Shown piece after piece: positions 27,453 through 37,432 of a stretch of DNA of 64,000 nucleotides. Each line of letters starts with the position of its first letter. Within the stretch, counting starts at the first letter, position 1. Origin of the DNA: an uncultured Bacteroidales bacterium (GTDB taxonomy: Bacteria; Bacteroidota; Bacteroidia; Bacteroidales; P3). The notes beneath the pieces were generated by a model. That model was not told where the DNA came from. It saw only the letters and a program-made list of their open reading frames with translations, and made no database searches. The position numbers were made by a program, and so were the translations under genes. The stretch spans positions 43,160-107,159 of the forward strand of contig ONEY01000005.1 of assembly GCA_900316965.1 (NCBI GenBank), in the 5' to 3' direction.

Positions 27453-28505
27453 TCAAATAATTATAACCTCCGGATATAGTTTTATACCAAAACTCGTATT
27501 CACATCATTAATGATAGCTTCAGACAATGCGACAACATCATGGCCCTTACAGTTTCCTCTATTAACAAGGACAAGAGCCTGTTTCTCATACACTCCGACT
27601 TCACCCATATTGCGTCCTTTCCAACCACACTGCTCTATCATCCAGCCTGCAGAAATCTTGTATTTGTCATCACCTGCAGGAAATGCCACTACATTGGGAT
27701 AACGTTCCTTGATGCGTCGATAAATTTCGCCATCTACAACTGGATTCTTAAAAAAGCTTCCAGCGCTTCCGATTACAGCCGTGTCTGGAAGTTTTGATTT
27801 GCGCACTTTACGCACCGTCATAGCCATCAATGTAGCATCATCTACAAACTCCCTTTCATGCTCGTCGATAGAGTTCCACGCTTCTTCCAAACCTTTGTAC
27901 GACAAGTCTGGCACAAAATGAGATGTCAATCTAAAAACAACCCGATCAACCAAATAGCGGGTTACACCAAACTCCTTAAAAACGGAATGACGGTATCCAA
28001 AATGGCATTCTTTGTTCTCGAGCCAGCACTGAGAGTTCTGCTGGAGATCGTAAACATGCACACGATCTATAACATCCTTGGCTTCTTTACCGTATGCTCC
28101 AATGTTTTGTACAGGCGAAGCGCCTACTGTACCAGGTATGCCAGCCAAATTCTCCAATCCATGCCATCCGTTACGAATACAGAAACTCACAAAATCGTCC
28201 CACACAACACCAGCCCTGGCCTCAACCATACAGATATCTTCATCACGAGACAAAAGTTTTATTCCTCCGTCGATAGGATCGGCCGGATGAACAATAATTC
28301 CATTATAATCGCCCGAGAAAACAACATTACTGCCTCCGCCAAGAACAAATAAAGTGTCTAGCATCTGCATATTTTGCGAAATATAGTCCGCAAAATCATC
28401 ATAGTCGGTCGAACATCTCAACGCCACCATGTGTTTGGCAACAGAGTCAATACCAAATGTGTTGTATTGCTTTAGGGATATGTCATGAAGGACATTCATC
28501 TTCAC
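27453..28505 (-). CDS. murB: UDP-N-acetylenolpyruvoylglucosamine reductase MurB
   Basis: The 350-residue protein matches the type I MurB plan. The FAD-binding half has SLKQYNTFGI (near 10-19), LGGGSNVV and LENLAGIPGTVGASPVQNIGAYG, and the catalytic region has SAGSFFKNPVV with the catalytic Ser. MurB reduces the enolpyruvyl group with NADPH to give UDP-MurNAc in peptidoglycan synthesis. Its start overlaps the stop of the ATPase-CYTH gene by 4 bp, so the two are co-translated. Confidence 0.97.
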   Translation of the reverse strand: MKMNVLHDISLKQYNTFGIDSVAKHMVALRCSTDYDDFADYISQNMQMLDTLFVLGGGSNVVFSGDYNGIIVHPADPIDGGIKLLSRDEDICMVEARAGVVWDDFVSFCIRNGWHGLENLAGIPGTVGASPVQNIGAYGKEAKDVIDRVHVYDLQQNSQCWLENKECHFGYRHSVFKEFGVTRYLVDRVVFRLTSHFVPDLSYKGLEEAWNSIDEHEREFVDDATLMAMTVRKVRKSKLPDTAVIGSAGSFFKNPVVDGEIYRRIKERYPNVVAFPAGDDKYKISAGWMIEQCGWKGRNMGEVGVYEKQALVLVNRGNCKGHDVVALSEAIINDVNTSFGIKLYPEVIII

Positions 28506-29584
28506 TTGATTTTTGCAATGTTTGAATTATAGTAAGTTGGATTACCCGTCACATCCTCTATCACACGTACAAATGGAGGGAAGGAAACATCCTCGTTTGA
28601 TTCCGCATCCTCTATTTCAAGAAGATGATGTTCAATACGCGGCTCAACAAATTCGTCGAGTTCAAAATACTGGTTTTTCCACAAGAAACAGCACCTTTTC
28701 TTGCGAATGGTGCGTTTTTCAGGGTTAGCCTCACTTAACAGCTCGTAATATTTTTTTTCATCAATTTGGCGTTCATACTCGTAGCTGCGGTCCTCCCCAA
28801 GACGTTTCTTCATGGTCATAAAGAAAATGTTGTGTCCATTTTCGCCACGCATACGTAAGCGGCGCTCCATGCCATCAACGGGCGTCAGATAGGTTTGTCT
28901 GATTTCGCACACATTGCCTCCAGGTATAGGTTTTTCAATAACATCGACCAAATATTTGCGTTCAACTTCTATGGGTTGAGGAACACCAAGGACGTGAGAT
29001 ATTTCCTTAAGAACACGGTTCATCTTTTCCTCAAAAGTGCAGTCGTTGCCTATAACGCGAAGATGAGGGTGACCCGTCCATGCATTCATAAGTTTGTCAT
29101 CTATAGCACGTGCCTGCTCTGGCGACTCACTACGAGCTGTATTATTGCCAAGAGTATAGAATTCCTCAGCGCCCTTTGCGGCGGTAGACATGTGAATAAC
29201 CGCACTATAACGAGCGTCACGAAGTTCGACAACAGAGTAGCCTGACCTAGATAGCAACTCCTGCCACATATTATCGTCAAGATAAGCACGCAAATCCATA
29301 GTACCCCTGTCGCATACTATCAAAACTGGACGGTCTATACAATTCGCTATGCGTTCCATGCGATCTTCCAGTTCAATCTGGTACTCAAGAAGCTGACGTT
29401 CACTTTCAAGAAAGAGTTTTTTCTCGTTGGTCAGAAAATCGACGCCGGATTGTGCGAAGAGTGTTGCAGCCTCAGGCACCGTGAGCACCTTATAACCCAG
29501 CCCGCTGAAATATTCAACTATATGCACTAACGCTGTGGTTTTCCCTGCACATGGGCCTCCTGTGAGTACTATTTTAGTTATCAT
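28502..29584 (-). CDS. P-loop ATPase fused to a CYTH domain
   Basis: The 360-residue protein has two parts. The N-terminal AAA_28-type NTPase has Walker A GGPCAGKT (9-16) and VLIVCDRGTMDLRAYL as the Walker B region. From about residue 200 a CYTH domain begins with the diagnostic EVERKYLV and continues with RRLRMRGENGHNIFFMTMKKR and paired acidic strands (YELDEFVEP). CYTH domains bind triphosphates in a beta-tunnel, as triphosphatases or class IV cyclases. The fusion occurs in many bacteria and eukaryotes with no settled role. Here it overlaps murB and lies 15 bp after a MATE transporter gene. Confidence 0.85.
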   Translation of the reverse strand: MITKIVLTGGPCAGKTTALVHIVEYFSGLGYKVLTVPEAATLFAQSGVDFLTNEKKLFLESERQLLEYQIELEDRMERIANCIDRPVLIVCDRGTMDLRAYLDDNMWQELLSRSGYSVVELRDARYSAVIHMSTAAKGAEEFYTLGNNTARSESPEQARAIDDKLMNAWTGHPHLRVIGNDCTFEEKMNRVLKEISHVLGVPQPIEVERKYLVDVIEKPIPGGNVCEIRQTYLTPVDGMERRLRMRGENGHNIFFMTMKKRLGEDRSYEYERQIDEKKYYELLSEANPEKRTIRKKRCCFLWKNQYFELDEFVEPRIEHHLLEIEDAESNEDVSFPPFVRVIEDVTGNPTYYNSNIAKIK

Positions 29585-29599
29585 ATTGTATTCTATTGT

Positions 29600-31039
29600 T
29601 TATTTGTTTTCACAATTTTTGGGGCCAGCTTCTTTGCGATGATGTCGCGCAGGAGGCTGGTAGCCTGCACTAAACACCTTCCTATTAGCCAAGAGGAGTG
29701 CGGCGGAAAGAGCGGCACCCAGAAAATCACATATCGTACACGATAGCCATACACCAGTAACACCATCGCCATTCATGTTATACAGTATACCCGGCAGTAT
29801 AAGAGATGTTGGGATGAGGAATATCACCTGTCGTGACAAACTTGTGACAATTGCAATCCAAGGCAAGTCGATGGATTGAAAGAGTTGCGAGTTTACAATA
29901 GTAAATGCTATCAGAGGGGCAAAAACCATAAGATAACGTAATGCCGGAACTCCAACACTGACTATGTCTTCCTCTGAATTGAAACATTTTATGATTGTGG
30001 CAGGGAATATCAACGAAACAGCCATTCCCGCAATACCAAGAGCGACACACACCTTCATGGTAAGAAGGTAAACCTCTTTCAGTCGATCATTACGTCCCGA
30101 TCCTAAATTGTAACCAGCTATAGGTTGCATACCTTGACATAGACCAAGGAACATCATCACTATCAGACCTGCTGCTCTATTGACAACACCGTACACAGCC
30201 ACAGCATTGTCACCACCATATGTTGACAATTGATGATTAAGAACAGCGACAACAGCGAAAGCAGCGACATTCATAGAGAACGGACTTATGCCAATAGCCA
30301 ATATGTTACGGAATATATATAATTTTGGTGCCCAGATATGTCTATGGAAACGAATAAAGGAATGCGGTTGCAAGAAATGAGCCACCGACACCACCGTTGT
30401 GAGCGCCATTGATATTGTGGTGCCCCATGCGGCGCCAACAACGCCCAAATTCATCACGTCAATCAAAATATAATCAAGAAGAATATTGGCAGCAGCACCA
30501 CCAACCATAATCCACATTGCTTTCATAGGATAGCCTGTAGATCGTATCAATCCTGTAAGGTTATAAGTCAGAGTGACCAAGAACATGCCCGGAAGGACGA
30601 TATTCATGTATTGGCATGCATAGTTGATGGTATCGTCTGAAGCCCCAAAAAGCAACAATATAGGTCTCATCCATAGATAGCCAGCAGTTACAAACAGAAA
30701 TCCAAACAAAAAAGTAAGCAACACCGTGTTACCCAATATTCTCTCAGCCCACCGTATATCTTTACGGCCAAGAACTATACTCATGCGAGCCGACGCACCA
30801 GCACCGACCAAAGAGCCAAATGCATGAATAATATTCATCAATGGAAATGTGATAGCCAACGCCGCAAGATATAGTTTACCAAGCCCATCGCTACTATGCC
30901 CCAAGAAAATGCTATCTACAATATTGTATATTGATGTGACTACTTGGCTAGCAACAGCAGGAACAGCATATTGCCAGAGCAAAGTTTTTATACTCTTGGT
31001 CTCTAATTCTTTCGTTGTATCTATTTCACTCATTGTCAT
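29600..31039 (-). CDS. MATE-family multidrug/sodium antiporter
   Basis: The 479-residue protein has twelve predicted membrane segments and the MATE pattern: WQYAVPAVASQVVTSIYNIVDSIFLGH near the start (positions about 23-49), VGAGASARMSIVLGRKD, and a second half with LGLCQGMQPIAGYNLGSGR. MATE proteins export cationic compounds in exchange for Na+ or H+. The substrate is not readable. The gene ends 15 bp before the ATPase-CYTH gene, and the M20 hydrolase gene ends 62 bp upstream, so the run from 33.4 to 27.5 kb could be one transcript. Confidence 0.92.
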   Translation of the reverse strand: MTMSEIDTTKELETKSIKTLLWQYAVPAVASQVVTSIYNIVDSIFLGHSSDGLGKLYLAALAITFPLMNIIHAFGSLVGAGASARMSIVLGRKDIRWAERILGNTVLLTFLFGFLFVTAGYLWMRPILLLFGASDDTINYACQYMNIVLPGMFLVTLTYNLTGLIRSTGYPMKAMWIMVGGAAANILLDYILIDVMNLGVVGAAWGTTISMALTTVVSVAHFLQPHSFIRFHRHIWAPKLYIFRNILAIGISPFSMNVAAFAVVAVLNHQLSTYGGDNAVAVYGVVNRAAGLIVMMFLGLCQGMQPIAGYNLGSGRNDRLKEVYLLTMKVCVALGIAGMAVSLIFPATIIKCFNSEEDIVSVGVPALRYLMVFAPLIAFTIVNSQLFQSIDLPWIAIVTSLSRQVIFLIPTSLILPGILYNMNGDGVTGVWLSCTICDFLGAALSAALLLANRKVFSAGYQPPARHHRKEAGPKNCENK

Positions 31040-31101
31040 CTCACTAAGTTATCCACAATGGTAAACTGCAAAAAGTTATGGTTGTTTTAAGCCAAACCTG
31101 A

Positions 31102-32301
31102 CTACTTCCCCTTTATTCTATTTTTCAAAGCCATATAGGCATTGTATGCCACCAAACCGTTGGCCAGCTCTATAGAGCGTTCGTCAACCATCAAATTAGG
31201 ACGATGTAGGTTGCAGAAAGGAGTTCCTGGCTCATGTATGCCTATACGGAAATAACAGGCAGGAATTTTCTGTGCAAAAAATGCAAAATCCTCTGCTGTC
31301 ATACGCATATCAAGCCACTCAACATTCTCACTTCCAATAAAAGCGCATGCATTGTCGTGAACCTGTTGTGTACAGTCATCATCATTGACGACATAAGGGT
31401 ATCCATAGTCGATAAAAAGATCACATTCACCACCCATACTCTCTGCTATGCCTTCCGAAATACGACGTATTTTTTCATGAGCCTCTAGACGCCATTTCTC
31501 ATCGAAAGTACGTATTATGCCCTCCATCTTCACTTCATCAGGGATGATGTTGGTGCGCCCACTTCCAATAAATTTGCCGAAGCTCAGTGTAGTAGGCATC
31601 ATAGGCGAAGCATTTCGGCTCACCACCTGTTGCAACGCTACAACAATATGGCTGGCTATAAGAATAGGGTCTACACTTAGATGAGGCGTAGCGCCATGAC
31701 CGCCACGGCCTTTGACGGTCCAATACAATTCATCGGTGGAAGCCATATACTTACCTTTACGCATTCCTACTCGACCAAAATCCATCTCCGGCAGACAATG
31801 AAACGAATATATCTCATTAGGCATCAACTCATCGAACAGGCCGTCATCCATCATCATACGTGCCCCTCCCGGGTACATTTCCTCAGAAGGCTCGAATATA
31901 AACATAATGGACCCCTGAATCTGGTCACGTATCTCACACAGAATCTTGGCAGCACCTAGAAGAGAGCTAGTATGCATATCATGTCCACAAGCATGCATAA
32001 CGCCAGGATTTTCAGAGGCAAATGGCAAACCAGTAACCTCTTGTAGCGGCAATGCATCATAGTCGCTACGCAGGGCAACACAATAACCGTCGGGGTCAAT
32101 ACCACCGCGCAGTACAGCCATACATCCGGTCTTGCCTATACCCGTTTTGGGATTGAGCCCCATCTCTTTAAGACGCTCGGCGACAAATGCCATTGTGCCG
32201 AATTCTTGCTGTGAAAGTTCTGGATGTCTATGCAACCAGCGGCGCCATTCTATTACCTGGGGGTTTATTTTTTTAGCTATTGCTTTTATCTCTTCAATCA
32301 T
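31102..32301 (-). CDS. M20-family amidohydrolase (hippurate/IAA-amino acid hydrolase type)
   Basis: The 399-residue protein has the M20D motifs RRWLHRHPELSQQE (near 20), ACGHDMHTSSLLGAA (metal-binding Cys-Gly-His-Asp), EPSEEMYPGG and the dimerisation-domain GGHGATPHLSVDPI. It probably cleaves N-acyl amino acids or short peptide amides in the cytoplasm with a metal pair. The substrate is uncertain. Its start overlaps the end of the acyltransferase gene by 4 bp. Confidence 0.92.
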   Translation of the reverse strand: MIEEIKAIAKKINPQVIEWRRWLHRHPELSQQEFGTMAFVAERLKEMGLNPKTGIGKTGCMAVLRGGIDPDGYCVALRSDYDALPLQEVTGLPFASENPGVMHACGHDMHTSSLLGAAKILCEIRDQIQGSIMFIFEPSEEMYPGGARMMMDDGLFDELMPNEIYSFHCLPEMDFGRVGMRKGKYMASTDELYWTVKGRGGHGATPHLSVDPILIASHIVVALQQVVSRNASPMMPTTLSFGKFIGSGRTNIIPDEVKMEGIIRTFDEKWRLEAHEKIRRISEGIAESMGGECDLFIDYGYPYVVNDDDCTQQVHDNACAFIGSENVEWLDMRMTAEDFAFFAQKIPACYFRIGIHEPGTPFCNLHRPNLMVDERSIELANGLVAYNAYMALKNRIKGK

Positions 32302-33452
32302 TGTCTAATCTTGTTAAATACCGGTTTGGAATAAATTTGAAGAAGTATATCCAACACTGTTTCACGGGCTGCGATCGACGGACCTGGAGAATCGGCATGG
32401 CTCAAATAGTCGATAAAATCTTCCATCTGAGAGGTTGTATACATATCGTCATAATGAGGCTCACCACTTGCCAAATCGGCAGCGATATAATTGGTTTTAT
32501 GCAGCTTATAGCCATCATATATCCTCTCATCAACAATATGAGCCATGGCCGAGAATCTTTCATTCTTGTCGAACGAAGCACAATAGGCCACTTCCTCCTC
32601 TGTAATAGGTTTACACACTTGAAGGTGGCAGTCGCCCTTTTGCTGCGAGATGCCCAACAACATGCTTATCATATCCTCATGAGGTGTCTTCTCGTACAGA
32701 CCCGTCATAGCGGCATAACTTGCCAAAGCTTTTGTAACATCACAGGGCTCATACTCGTAACTAATAGCAACAGGTACGATGTGGAGTTCATTGAAATCAG
32801 CCTCAAAATCACCAGTTCCAGATAATGAGAACATTTTCATCAATCCTTGATCTGTGCGGTCATCTCCGTTTTTAGTACGCCCATTCCGCTGTGCAATCCA
32901 TACCGAGCTGCCTTTTTCCATAAGCACATGACGGATGTAATGGGAAAGGAATACCGAATTGTTGTAGAACTCACGACGGTTACCGTCTCTGATAATGGTA
33001 AACATCTTGTTAAGACGGAAGAGGTCGACAATGAAATCATTCTTCATCAAGTTGTTGCCAAAACCAATTTCCGGCGTTTTCATGCCATTGGCAATCGAAG
33101 CCACGGCAAAAAGACCCGCGTCCAAGGTAATGTCGCGGTGATTTGTAACAAAAAGATATTTGCCATTTTTGTCCAAAGCGTCAAAACCATCATAAGTAAA
33201 TGATGTCATGCTGCGCTTTACTATCTGATAAATCAACGGTCTCATTATCATATACTGCAGTTCATCACAAGTGGTAATGCACTCCATTAACGATACAAAG
33301 GTGTTGACATCAGTGTTGGGGTTCATAGTTTTAACAAGTCTAGCAAACATTGGATTGTGTGCCAGTCTTGATATGGCCGCAGGAACCTCTTCTGCGTTAT
33401 ACGGCTCTATGCTTGAAAAATTATATTCAGTCATTTTGCAATAAAAAAACAT
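32298..33452 (-). CDS. 1-acyl-glycerol-phosphate acyltransferase-like protein
   Basis: The 384-residue protein has the glycerophosphate acyltransferase block I, FVTNHRDITLDAGL (an NHxxxxD motif, near residue 105), followed by IRDGNRREFYNNSVFLSHYI and SVWIAQRNGRTKNGDDRTDQG (a block III-like G/N-R region). It probably transfers an acyl chain to a lipid acceptor at the inner membrane. It is longer than PlsC, with extra N-terminal (about 90 residues) and C-terminal regions typical of a Bacteroidetes group. It has a promoter upstream and is coupled to the M20 hydrolase gene. Confidence 0.82.
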   Translation of the reverse strand: MFFYCKMTEYNFSSIEPYNAEEVPAAISRLAHNPMFARLVKTMNPNTDVNTFVSLMECITTCDELQYMIMRPLIYQIVKRSMTSFTYDGFDALDKNGKYLFVTNHRDITLDAGLFAVASIANGMKTPEIGFGNNLMKNDFIVDLFRLNKMFTIIRDGNRREFYNNSVFLSHYIRHVLMEKGSSVWIAQRNGRTKNGDDRTDQGLMKMFSLSGTGDFEADFNELHIVPVAISYEYEPCDVTKALASYAAMTGLYEKTPHEDMISMLLGISQQKGDCHLQVCKPITEEEVAYCASFDKNERFSAMAHIVDERIYDGYKLHKTNYIAADLASGEPHYDDMYTTSQMEDFIDYLSHADSPGPSIAARETVLDILLQIYSKPVFNKIRQ

Positions 33453-33519
33453 CTTAAAACTTAATAGTCAATACTCTAACATCAGTCATCTGACATCAGA
33501 ATCTCATTGCTATTGTTTG

Positions 33520-33527
33520 CAAATATA
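33520..33527 (-). promoter_or_regulatory. -7 element upstream of the acyltransferase gene
   Basis: TATATTTG on the minus strand matches TAnnTTTG and predicts a leader of about 60 nt. The rest of the gap 33453-33786 holds no gene, hairpin or repeat that I can recognise. Confidence 0.5.
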
Positions 33528-33786
33528 CGCTTTTTTTTCGAGTGAAACGATAACTTGTAGATAGTTTTTTTAACGAAAACCTAACATAAAAAAAACACCC
33601 AAGAAAAATGGCGCAATCAATCCAGCTCGGGTTTACTAGTTTACAGAAAACCTAATTTCTTCAATCCTCGACAATGAACACAATAAACAGACATCTCATA
33701 ATCTCTTATTGTCTTAATTATCAAAAATCGAACAATCAGCCAATTATACTAAAAGAAAAGACCGACACTTTAACTACAGCCATTCG

Positions 33787-35736
33787 CTATTTAATGACAA
33801 AGTCGTAAGCTTTTTCACGAAGTATACCATTGTAGAACGACAAAGTTGTAACTTTTGTGCCTGCATCGACAGTGAACGGTTCCGTGTAGCGCACAAAATG
33901 GCCGTCACCAGTATGATAGTATACATGAGTACCCTCTCGTTCCCAATGGATTGTCACTAACAAGCGACCATCGGAAGATTTCTCAGACGACATCCATGGC
34001 TGGAAGGAGCCAGAGCCGACAATATAGTCATTTGACTCAAGGCGTATGCAATGACTAGCCACACGATGGCGGAAACTATCCCAATCCTTGGACGACTCAG
34101 GAGACCATAGCACCTCGGACATGGCACACAGTCGAGGCAAAAGCATATATTCCGCCATCTCTGGTGTGTTTATATATTCCGTCCAAAGGTTGCATTGAGC
34201 GCCAAGAATGTGTTTTTGCTGTGCATGATTGAGACCTACAGGCATAGGATTATATCCATATACCTTGTGCAGCGTCACAATAGTGTTGCGCATAGCTGGA
34301 GGTTGAAAATCCGGATTGGCTTGATAGTAGTTAAAGTAACAAAAATCGGTTGGTGTCATTATAACGTCATTCCCTTTGCGAGCCGCCACAATGCCTCCTT
34401 TAGTTCCTTGCCATGACATTACTGTTGCATCGGGAGAAACGCCACCCTCAAGAATCTCGTCCCAACCGATAATATTCTTGCCCTGACGTTTTACATATTT
34501 CTCTATCTCAACAATCATCCAGCCTTGCAATTGCTCATAGTTTTGCAATCCCAACGACTTCATTCGCTGAGCGCAACGAGGACAACGTTCCCAATTGTAT
34601 TTTACAGCCTCGTCACCTCCAATATGGATATAACCACTTGGGAACAAAGGAATAATCTCATCCATAATGTCTTTAAGAAACGACATCACACTATCGTTGC
34701 CAGCACAGAGGATGGCTCGCGGGGGCCAATAAGGGCCATACTGGACGGTATAAGTGGTGTCATCTCCCAAACAGCCAAGTTCCGGGTACGATTCAAGCAC
34801 AGCACAACAATGACCAGGAATCTCTATTTCAGGAATAATATCGATATATCTCTCAGCAGCATAAGCGACAATCTCCTTTATTTCTTCCTTAGTGTAGTAG
34901 CCTCCGTTGGTGCGTTGCTCGCCAGGTTGAGGAGGATCCGCTTCACCCCACGGCTGGTCGTCACGATCCACACGCCACGAGCCAACATCATTGAGTAATG
35001 GATACTTAGATATCTCTATACGCCAACCATGATCATCGGTAAGATGCCAATGGAACTTGTTCATCTTATACATAGCCATCAAGTCAAGGTGTTTCTTAAC
35101 CTGAGAGACTCCCATAAAATGACGCGACACATCGAGATGGCTTCCTCGCCATCCAAAACGAGGATAGTCTTTCAAATGACATGCCGGCAGAACAATCTTG
35201 CTATAACGAACACTAGATATATCCTCTGGAAGCATCTGAACAAATGTCTGGAATCCATAAAAAAGGCCCCTTTCACTATTTGCAGAGACTTTAACCATGT
35301 CCTTGTCAATATCGATACTATAACCTTCATCACCAAGCTCTTGGTCAAAAGTTTCGTTAATAATAAACTGGAGGCAGTTGGTTTGGGGCTTGCCCACCAA
35401 TACAGGGTTAAGATGCCACTGACGCAACATGCGCGATATATACTTTATGGCTGGGTCGTTCTGACCCACATTGCCAGCATAGCACTTGGTCGAGGAAGAG
35501 AGTGTGAATCCCCCTTTATCCATCGTTATTTCAACAGGTTGTGGAATTATTGAATACTCATCTATAATGACACTTTTTCCACACGAGACAAATAACAATA
35601 CAACCATCAATGACACAAACAACCACACATGCCCAAAAAGACCACGATGTGTCACTTTTGCCACAGTCCTTGTCGTATCACCATGTCCGTATTCACACAA
35701 ACACATAAAACTCAGAATTTTATACAACAAATTCAT
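33787..35736 (-). CDS. Beta-N-acetylhexosaminidase, glycoside hydrolase family 20 (lipoprotein)
   Basis: The catalytic barrel shows GH20 motifs: LDVSRHFMGV, KFHWHLTDDHGWRIEI, IPEIEIPGHC and the catalytic Asp-Glu pair in YIHIGGDEAVKYNWERCP. An N-terminal GH20b domain (IIPQPVEITMDKGGFTLS) precedes it. A hydrophobic segment ending LLFVSC is an SPase II lipobox, so the enzyme is lipid-anchored, probably at the outer membrane. It removes terminal GlcNAc or GalNAc from glycans. The frame is open to an ATG at 35763, but a -7 promoter element lies on codons 2-4 there, so I take the ATG at 35736 (649 residues). The ATG at 35706 is also possible. Confidence 0.9.
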   Translation of the reverse strand: MNLLYKILSFMCLCEYGHGDTTRTVAKVTHRGLFGHVWLFVSLMVVLLFVSCGKSVIIDEYSIIPQPVEITMDKGGFTLSSSTKCYAGNVGQNDPAIKYISRMLRQWHLNPVLVGKPQTNCLQFIINETFDQELGDEGYSIDIDKDMVKVSANSERGLFYGFQTFVQMLPEDISSVRYSKIVLPACHLKDYPRFGWRGSHLDVSRHFMGVSQVKKHLDLMAMYKMNKFHWHLTDDHGWRIEISKYPLLNDVGSWRVDRDDQPWGEADPPQPGEQRTNGGYYTKEEIKEIVAYAAERYIDIIPEIEIPGHCCAVLESYPELGCLGDDTTYTVQYGPYWPPRAILCAGNDSVMSFLKDIMDEIIPLFPSGYIHIGGDEAVKYNWERCPRCAQRMKSLGLQNYEQLQGWMIVEIEKYVKRQGKNIIGWDEILEGGVSPDATVMSWQGTKGGIVAARKGNDVIMTPTDFCYFNYYQANPDFQPPAMRNTIVTLHKVYGYNPMPVGLNHAQQKHILGAQCNLWTEYINTPEMAEYMLLPRLCAMSEVLWSPESSKDWDSFRHRVASHCIRLESNDYIVGSGSFQPWMSSEKSSDGRLLVTIHWEREGTHVYYHTGDGHFVRYTEPFTVDAGTKVTTLSFYNGILREKAYDFVIK

Positions 35737-35751
35737 TCCATTATAAAAATG

Positions 35752-35759
35752 CAAAAGTA
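35752..35759 (-). promoter_or_regulatory. -7 element of the hexosaminidase promoter
   Basis: TACTTTTG on the minus strand matches TAnnTTTG exactly. Transcription from it would start near 35745, inside the longest open frame, and so excludes the first ATG. A -33 TTTG at ideal spacing is not present. Confidence 0.6.
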
Positions 35760-35892
35760 CCATTTTTTCACCAAATAGTCACACTATCAATCTTTTTTTA
35801 TTTTTATTTAACATCTTATTACAATAAAAAAAAAAGCAATGCGTTAAGTGTCTGTTATCAACCAATATCATCGACATAATAACAACTAGCAC

Positions 35893-37371
35893 ATGTCTTC
35901 TCTCAAGAAACTCCTCTCCGATTCAATGATATATGGGCTCAGCTCAATAGTGGGACGATTCCTCAACTATCTTCTCGTTCCTCTCTACACATACACCCTT
36001 GTCAGCTCTGGCAACTACGGCGTAGTGACCAACGTCTATGCCTACACTGCGCTTTTGTTGGTGCTATTAACTTTTGGCATGGAAACCACATTTTTCTATT
36101 TCGCCAACAATAACAAAGATAATCATCAAAAAGTATTCTCAACATCACTTTACATGGTAGGGTCGGTATGTGTCTGCTTTCTCGCTTTGGTGATGGTCTT
36201 TTCTACATCAATATCATCAACATTAGGCTACAACGAGCATCCCGAATATATCCGCATCATGGCCACCGTCGTTTCATTCGACGCTTTCCAAGCCATCCTA
36301 TTCGCGTATCTACGTTTTCAAGGTCGCGCATGGAAATTCGCTGCCCTGAAACTGTTATTCATAGTTATGAACATAGGCATCAACCTATTTGTTTTCATTA
36401 CGATACCACATATCAAGGTTTCAAATCCCGACGCTTTCAACTGGTATACCCCCGAAAAACAAGTATACTACATTTTCCTCATCAACCTGCTTTGCACCGC
36501 ACCTATAACATTGGCTTTTCTGCCTGAGATTAGATGCATGCGACATGGCATTGACTTTAGCCTCGTAAAGCAAATGTTACGCTACACTTGGCCTTTGCTC
36601 ATACTCGGATTGGCAGGAATACTGAATCAGGTTGCCGACAAGATATGCTTCAGATTCATCATGCCTGGCACAGAAGGCGACGCACAACTTGGAATATACG
36701 GAGCTTGTGTCAAAATAGCTATGATTATGGCCATGATAACACAGGCTTTTAGATATGCCTACGAGCCTTTTGTATTTGGCAACCAACGCAACAGCGACAG
36801 CAAAGAGATGCAAGCCAAAGTGATGAAATATTTCGTCATGTTCACCTTGCTGGCTTTCCTTGCCGTAACAGCATACATGGACCTTCTAAAGTTCATCATC
36901 GCCGACAAATACTGGGATGGGTTAAAGGCTGTCCCTATCGTCATGATGGCCGAGATATTTATGGGGATCTATTTCAATCTCTCTTTCTGGTACAAATTAC
37001 TTGCCAAGACTTGGTGGGGCGCCATTTTCTCCATGACAGGCTGCATAGTTCTGCTTGCCATAAACTTTATCTTCGTGCCTAAGTATGGTTTCATGGCTTG
37101 CGCTTGGGGCGGTTTCTGCGGATATGGTGTTTGTATGATTATGAGCTATTTCATTGGCAGGAAACAATATCCTGTTCCCTACCCTGTTGTAGGCATACTT
37201 GGTTATCTCACACTAGCCATAGCTCTGTTTTACGCCATGTCGGTTGTCGACACTGGCAAAACATGGCTCAACCTCGCAATCAACACATTGCTATTGGTTG
37301 CATATACTGCAGTAGCTCTCTACAACGAAAGAGAGCTAACAACGAAAGTACTAAAAAAGATCAAGAAATGA
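35893..37371 (+). CDS. Polysaccharide biosynthesis flippase (Wzx/RfbX-like)
   Basis: The 492-residue protein has 12-14 membrane segments and begins KKLLSDSMIYGLSSIVGRFLNYLLVPLYT (positions about 5-33), the usual opening of the oligosaccharide flippase family. GNYGVVTNVYAYTALLLVLL and GMETTFFYF follow. It should flip an undecaprenyl-linked glycan across the inner membrane. No glycosyltransferase lies nearby, so it is not part of a capsule cluster here. Stand-alone members of this type occur beside housekeeping genes in Bacteroidetes. Confidence 0.9.
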   Translation: MSSLKKLLSDSMIYGLSSIVGRFLNYLLVPLYTYTLVSSGNYGVVTNVYAYTALLLVLLTFGMETTFFYFANNNKDNHQKVFSTSLYMVGSVCVCFLALVMVFSTSISSTLGYNEHPEYIRIMATVVSFDAFQAILFAYLRFQGRAWKFAALKLLFIVMNIGINLFVFITIPHIKVSNPDAFNWYTPEKQVYYIFLINLLCTAPITLAFLPEIRCMRHGIDFSLVKQMLRYTWPLLILGLAGILNQVADKICFRFIMPGTEGDAQLGIYGACVKIAMIMAMITQAFRYAYEPFVFGNQRNSDSKEMQAKVMKYFVMFTLLAFLAVTAYMDLLKFIIADKYWDGLKAVPIVMMAEIFMGIYFNLSFWYKLLAKTWWGAIFSMTGCIVLLAINFIFVPKYGFMACAWGGFCGYGVCMIMSYFIGRKQYPVPYPVVGILGYLTLAIALFYAMSVVDTGKTWLNLAINTLLLVAYTAVALYNERELTTKVLKKIKK

Positions 37372-37432
37372 GGTAGCTCTTACCGCACAATCAGCTATCT
37401 GTAAATCATATAGCTATAAAAGGGATAACTTT

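Noticed and set aside
31049..31057. A perfect DnaA box (TTATCCACA)
   Set aside because: A single copy, with no box cluster, no dnaA gene and no AT-rich unwinding element beside it; one such 9-mer is expected by chance in a window this size.
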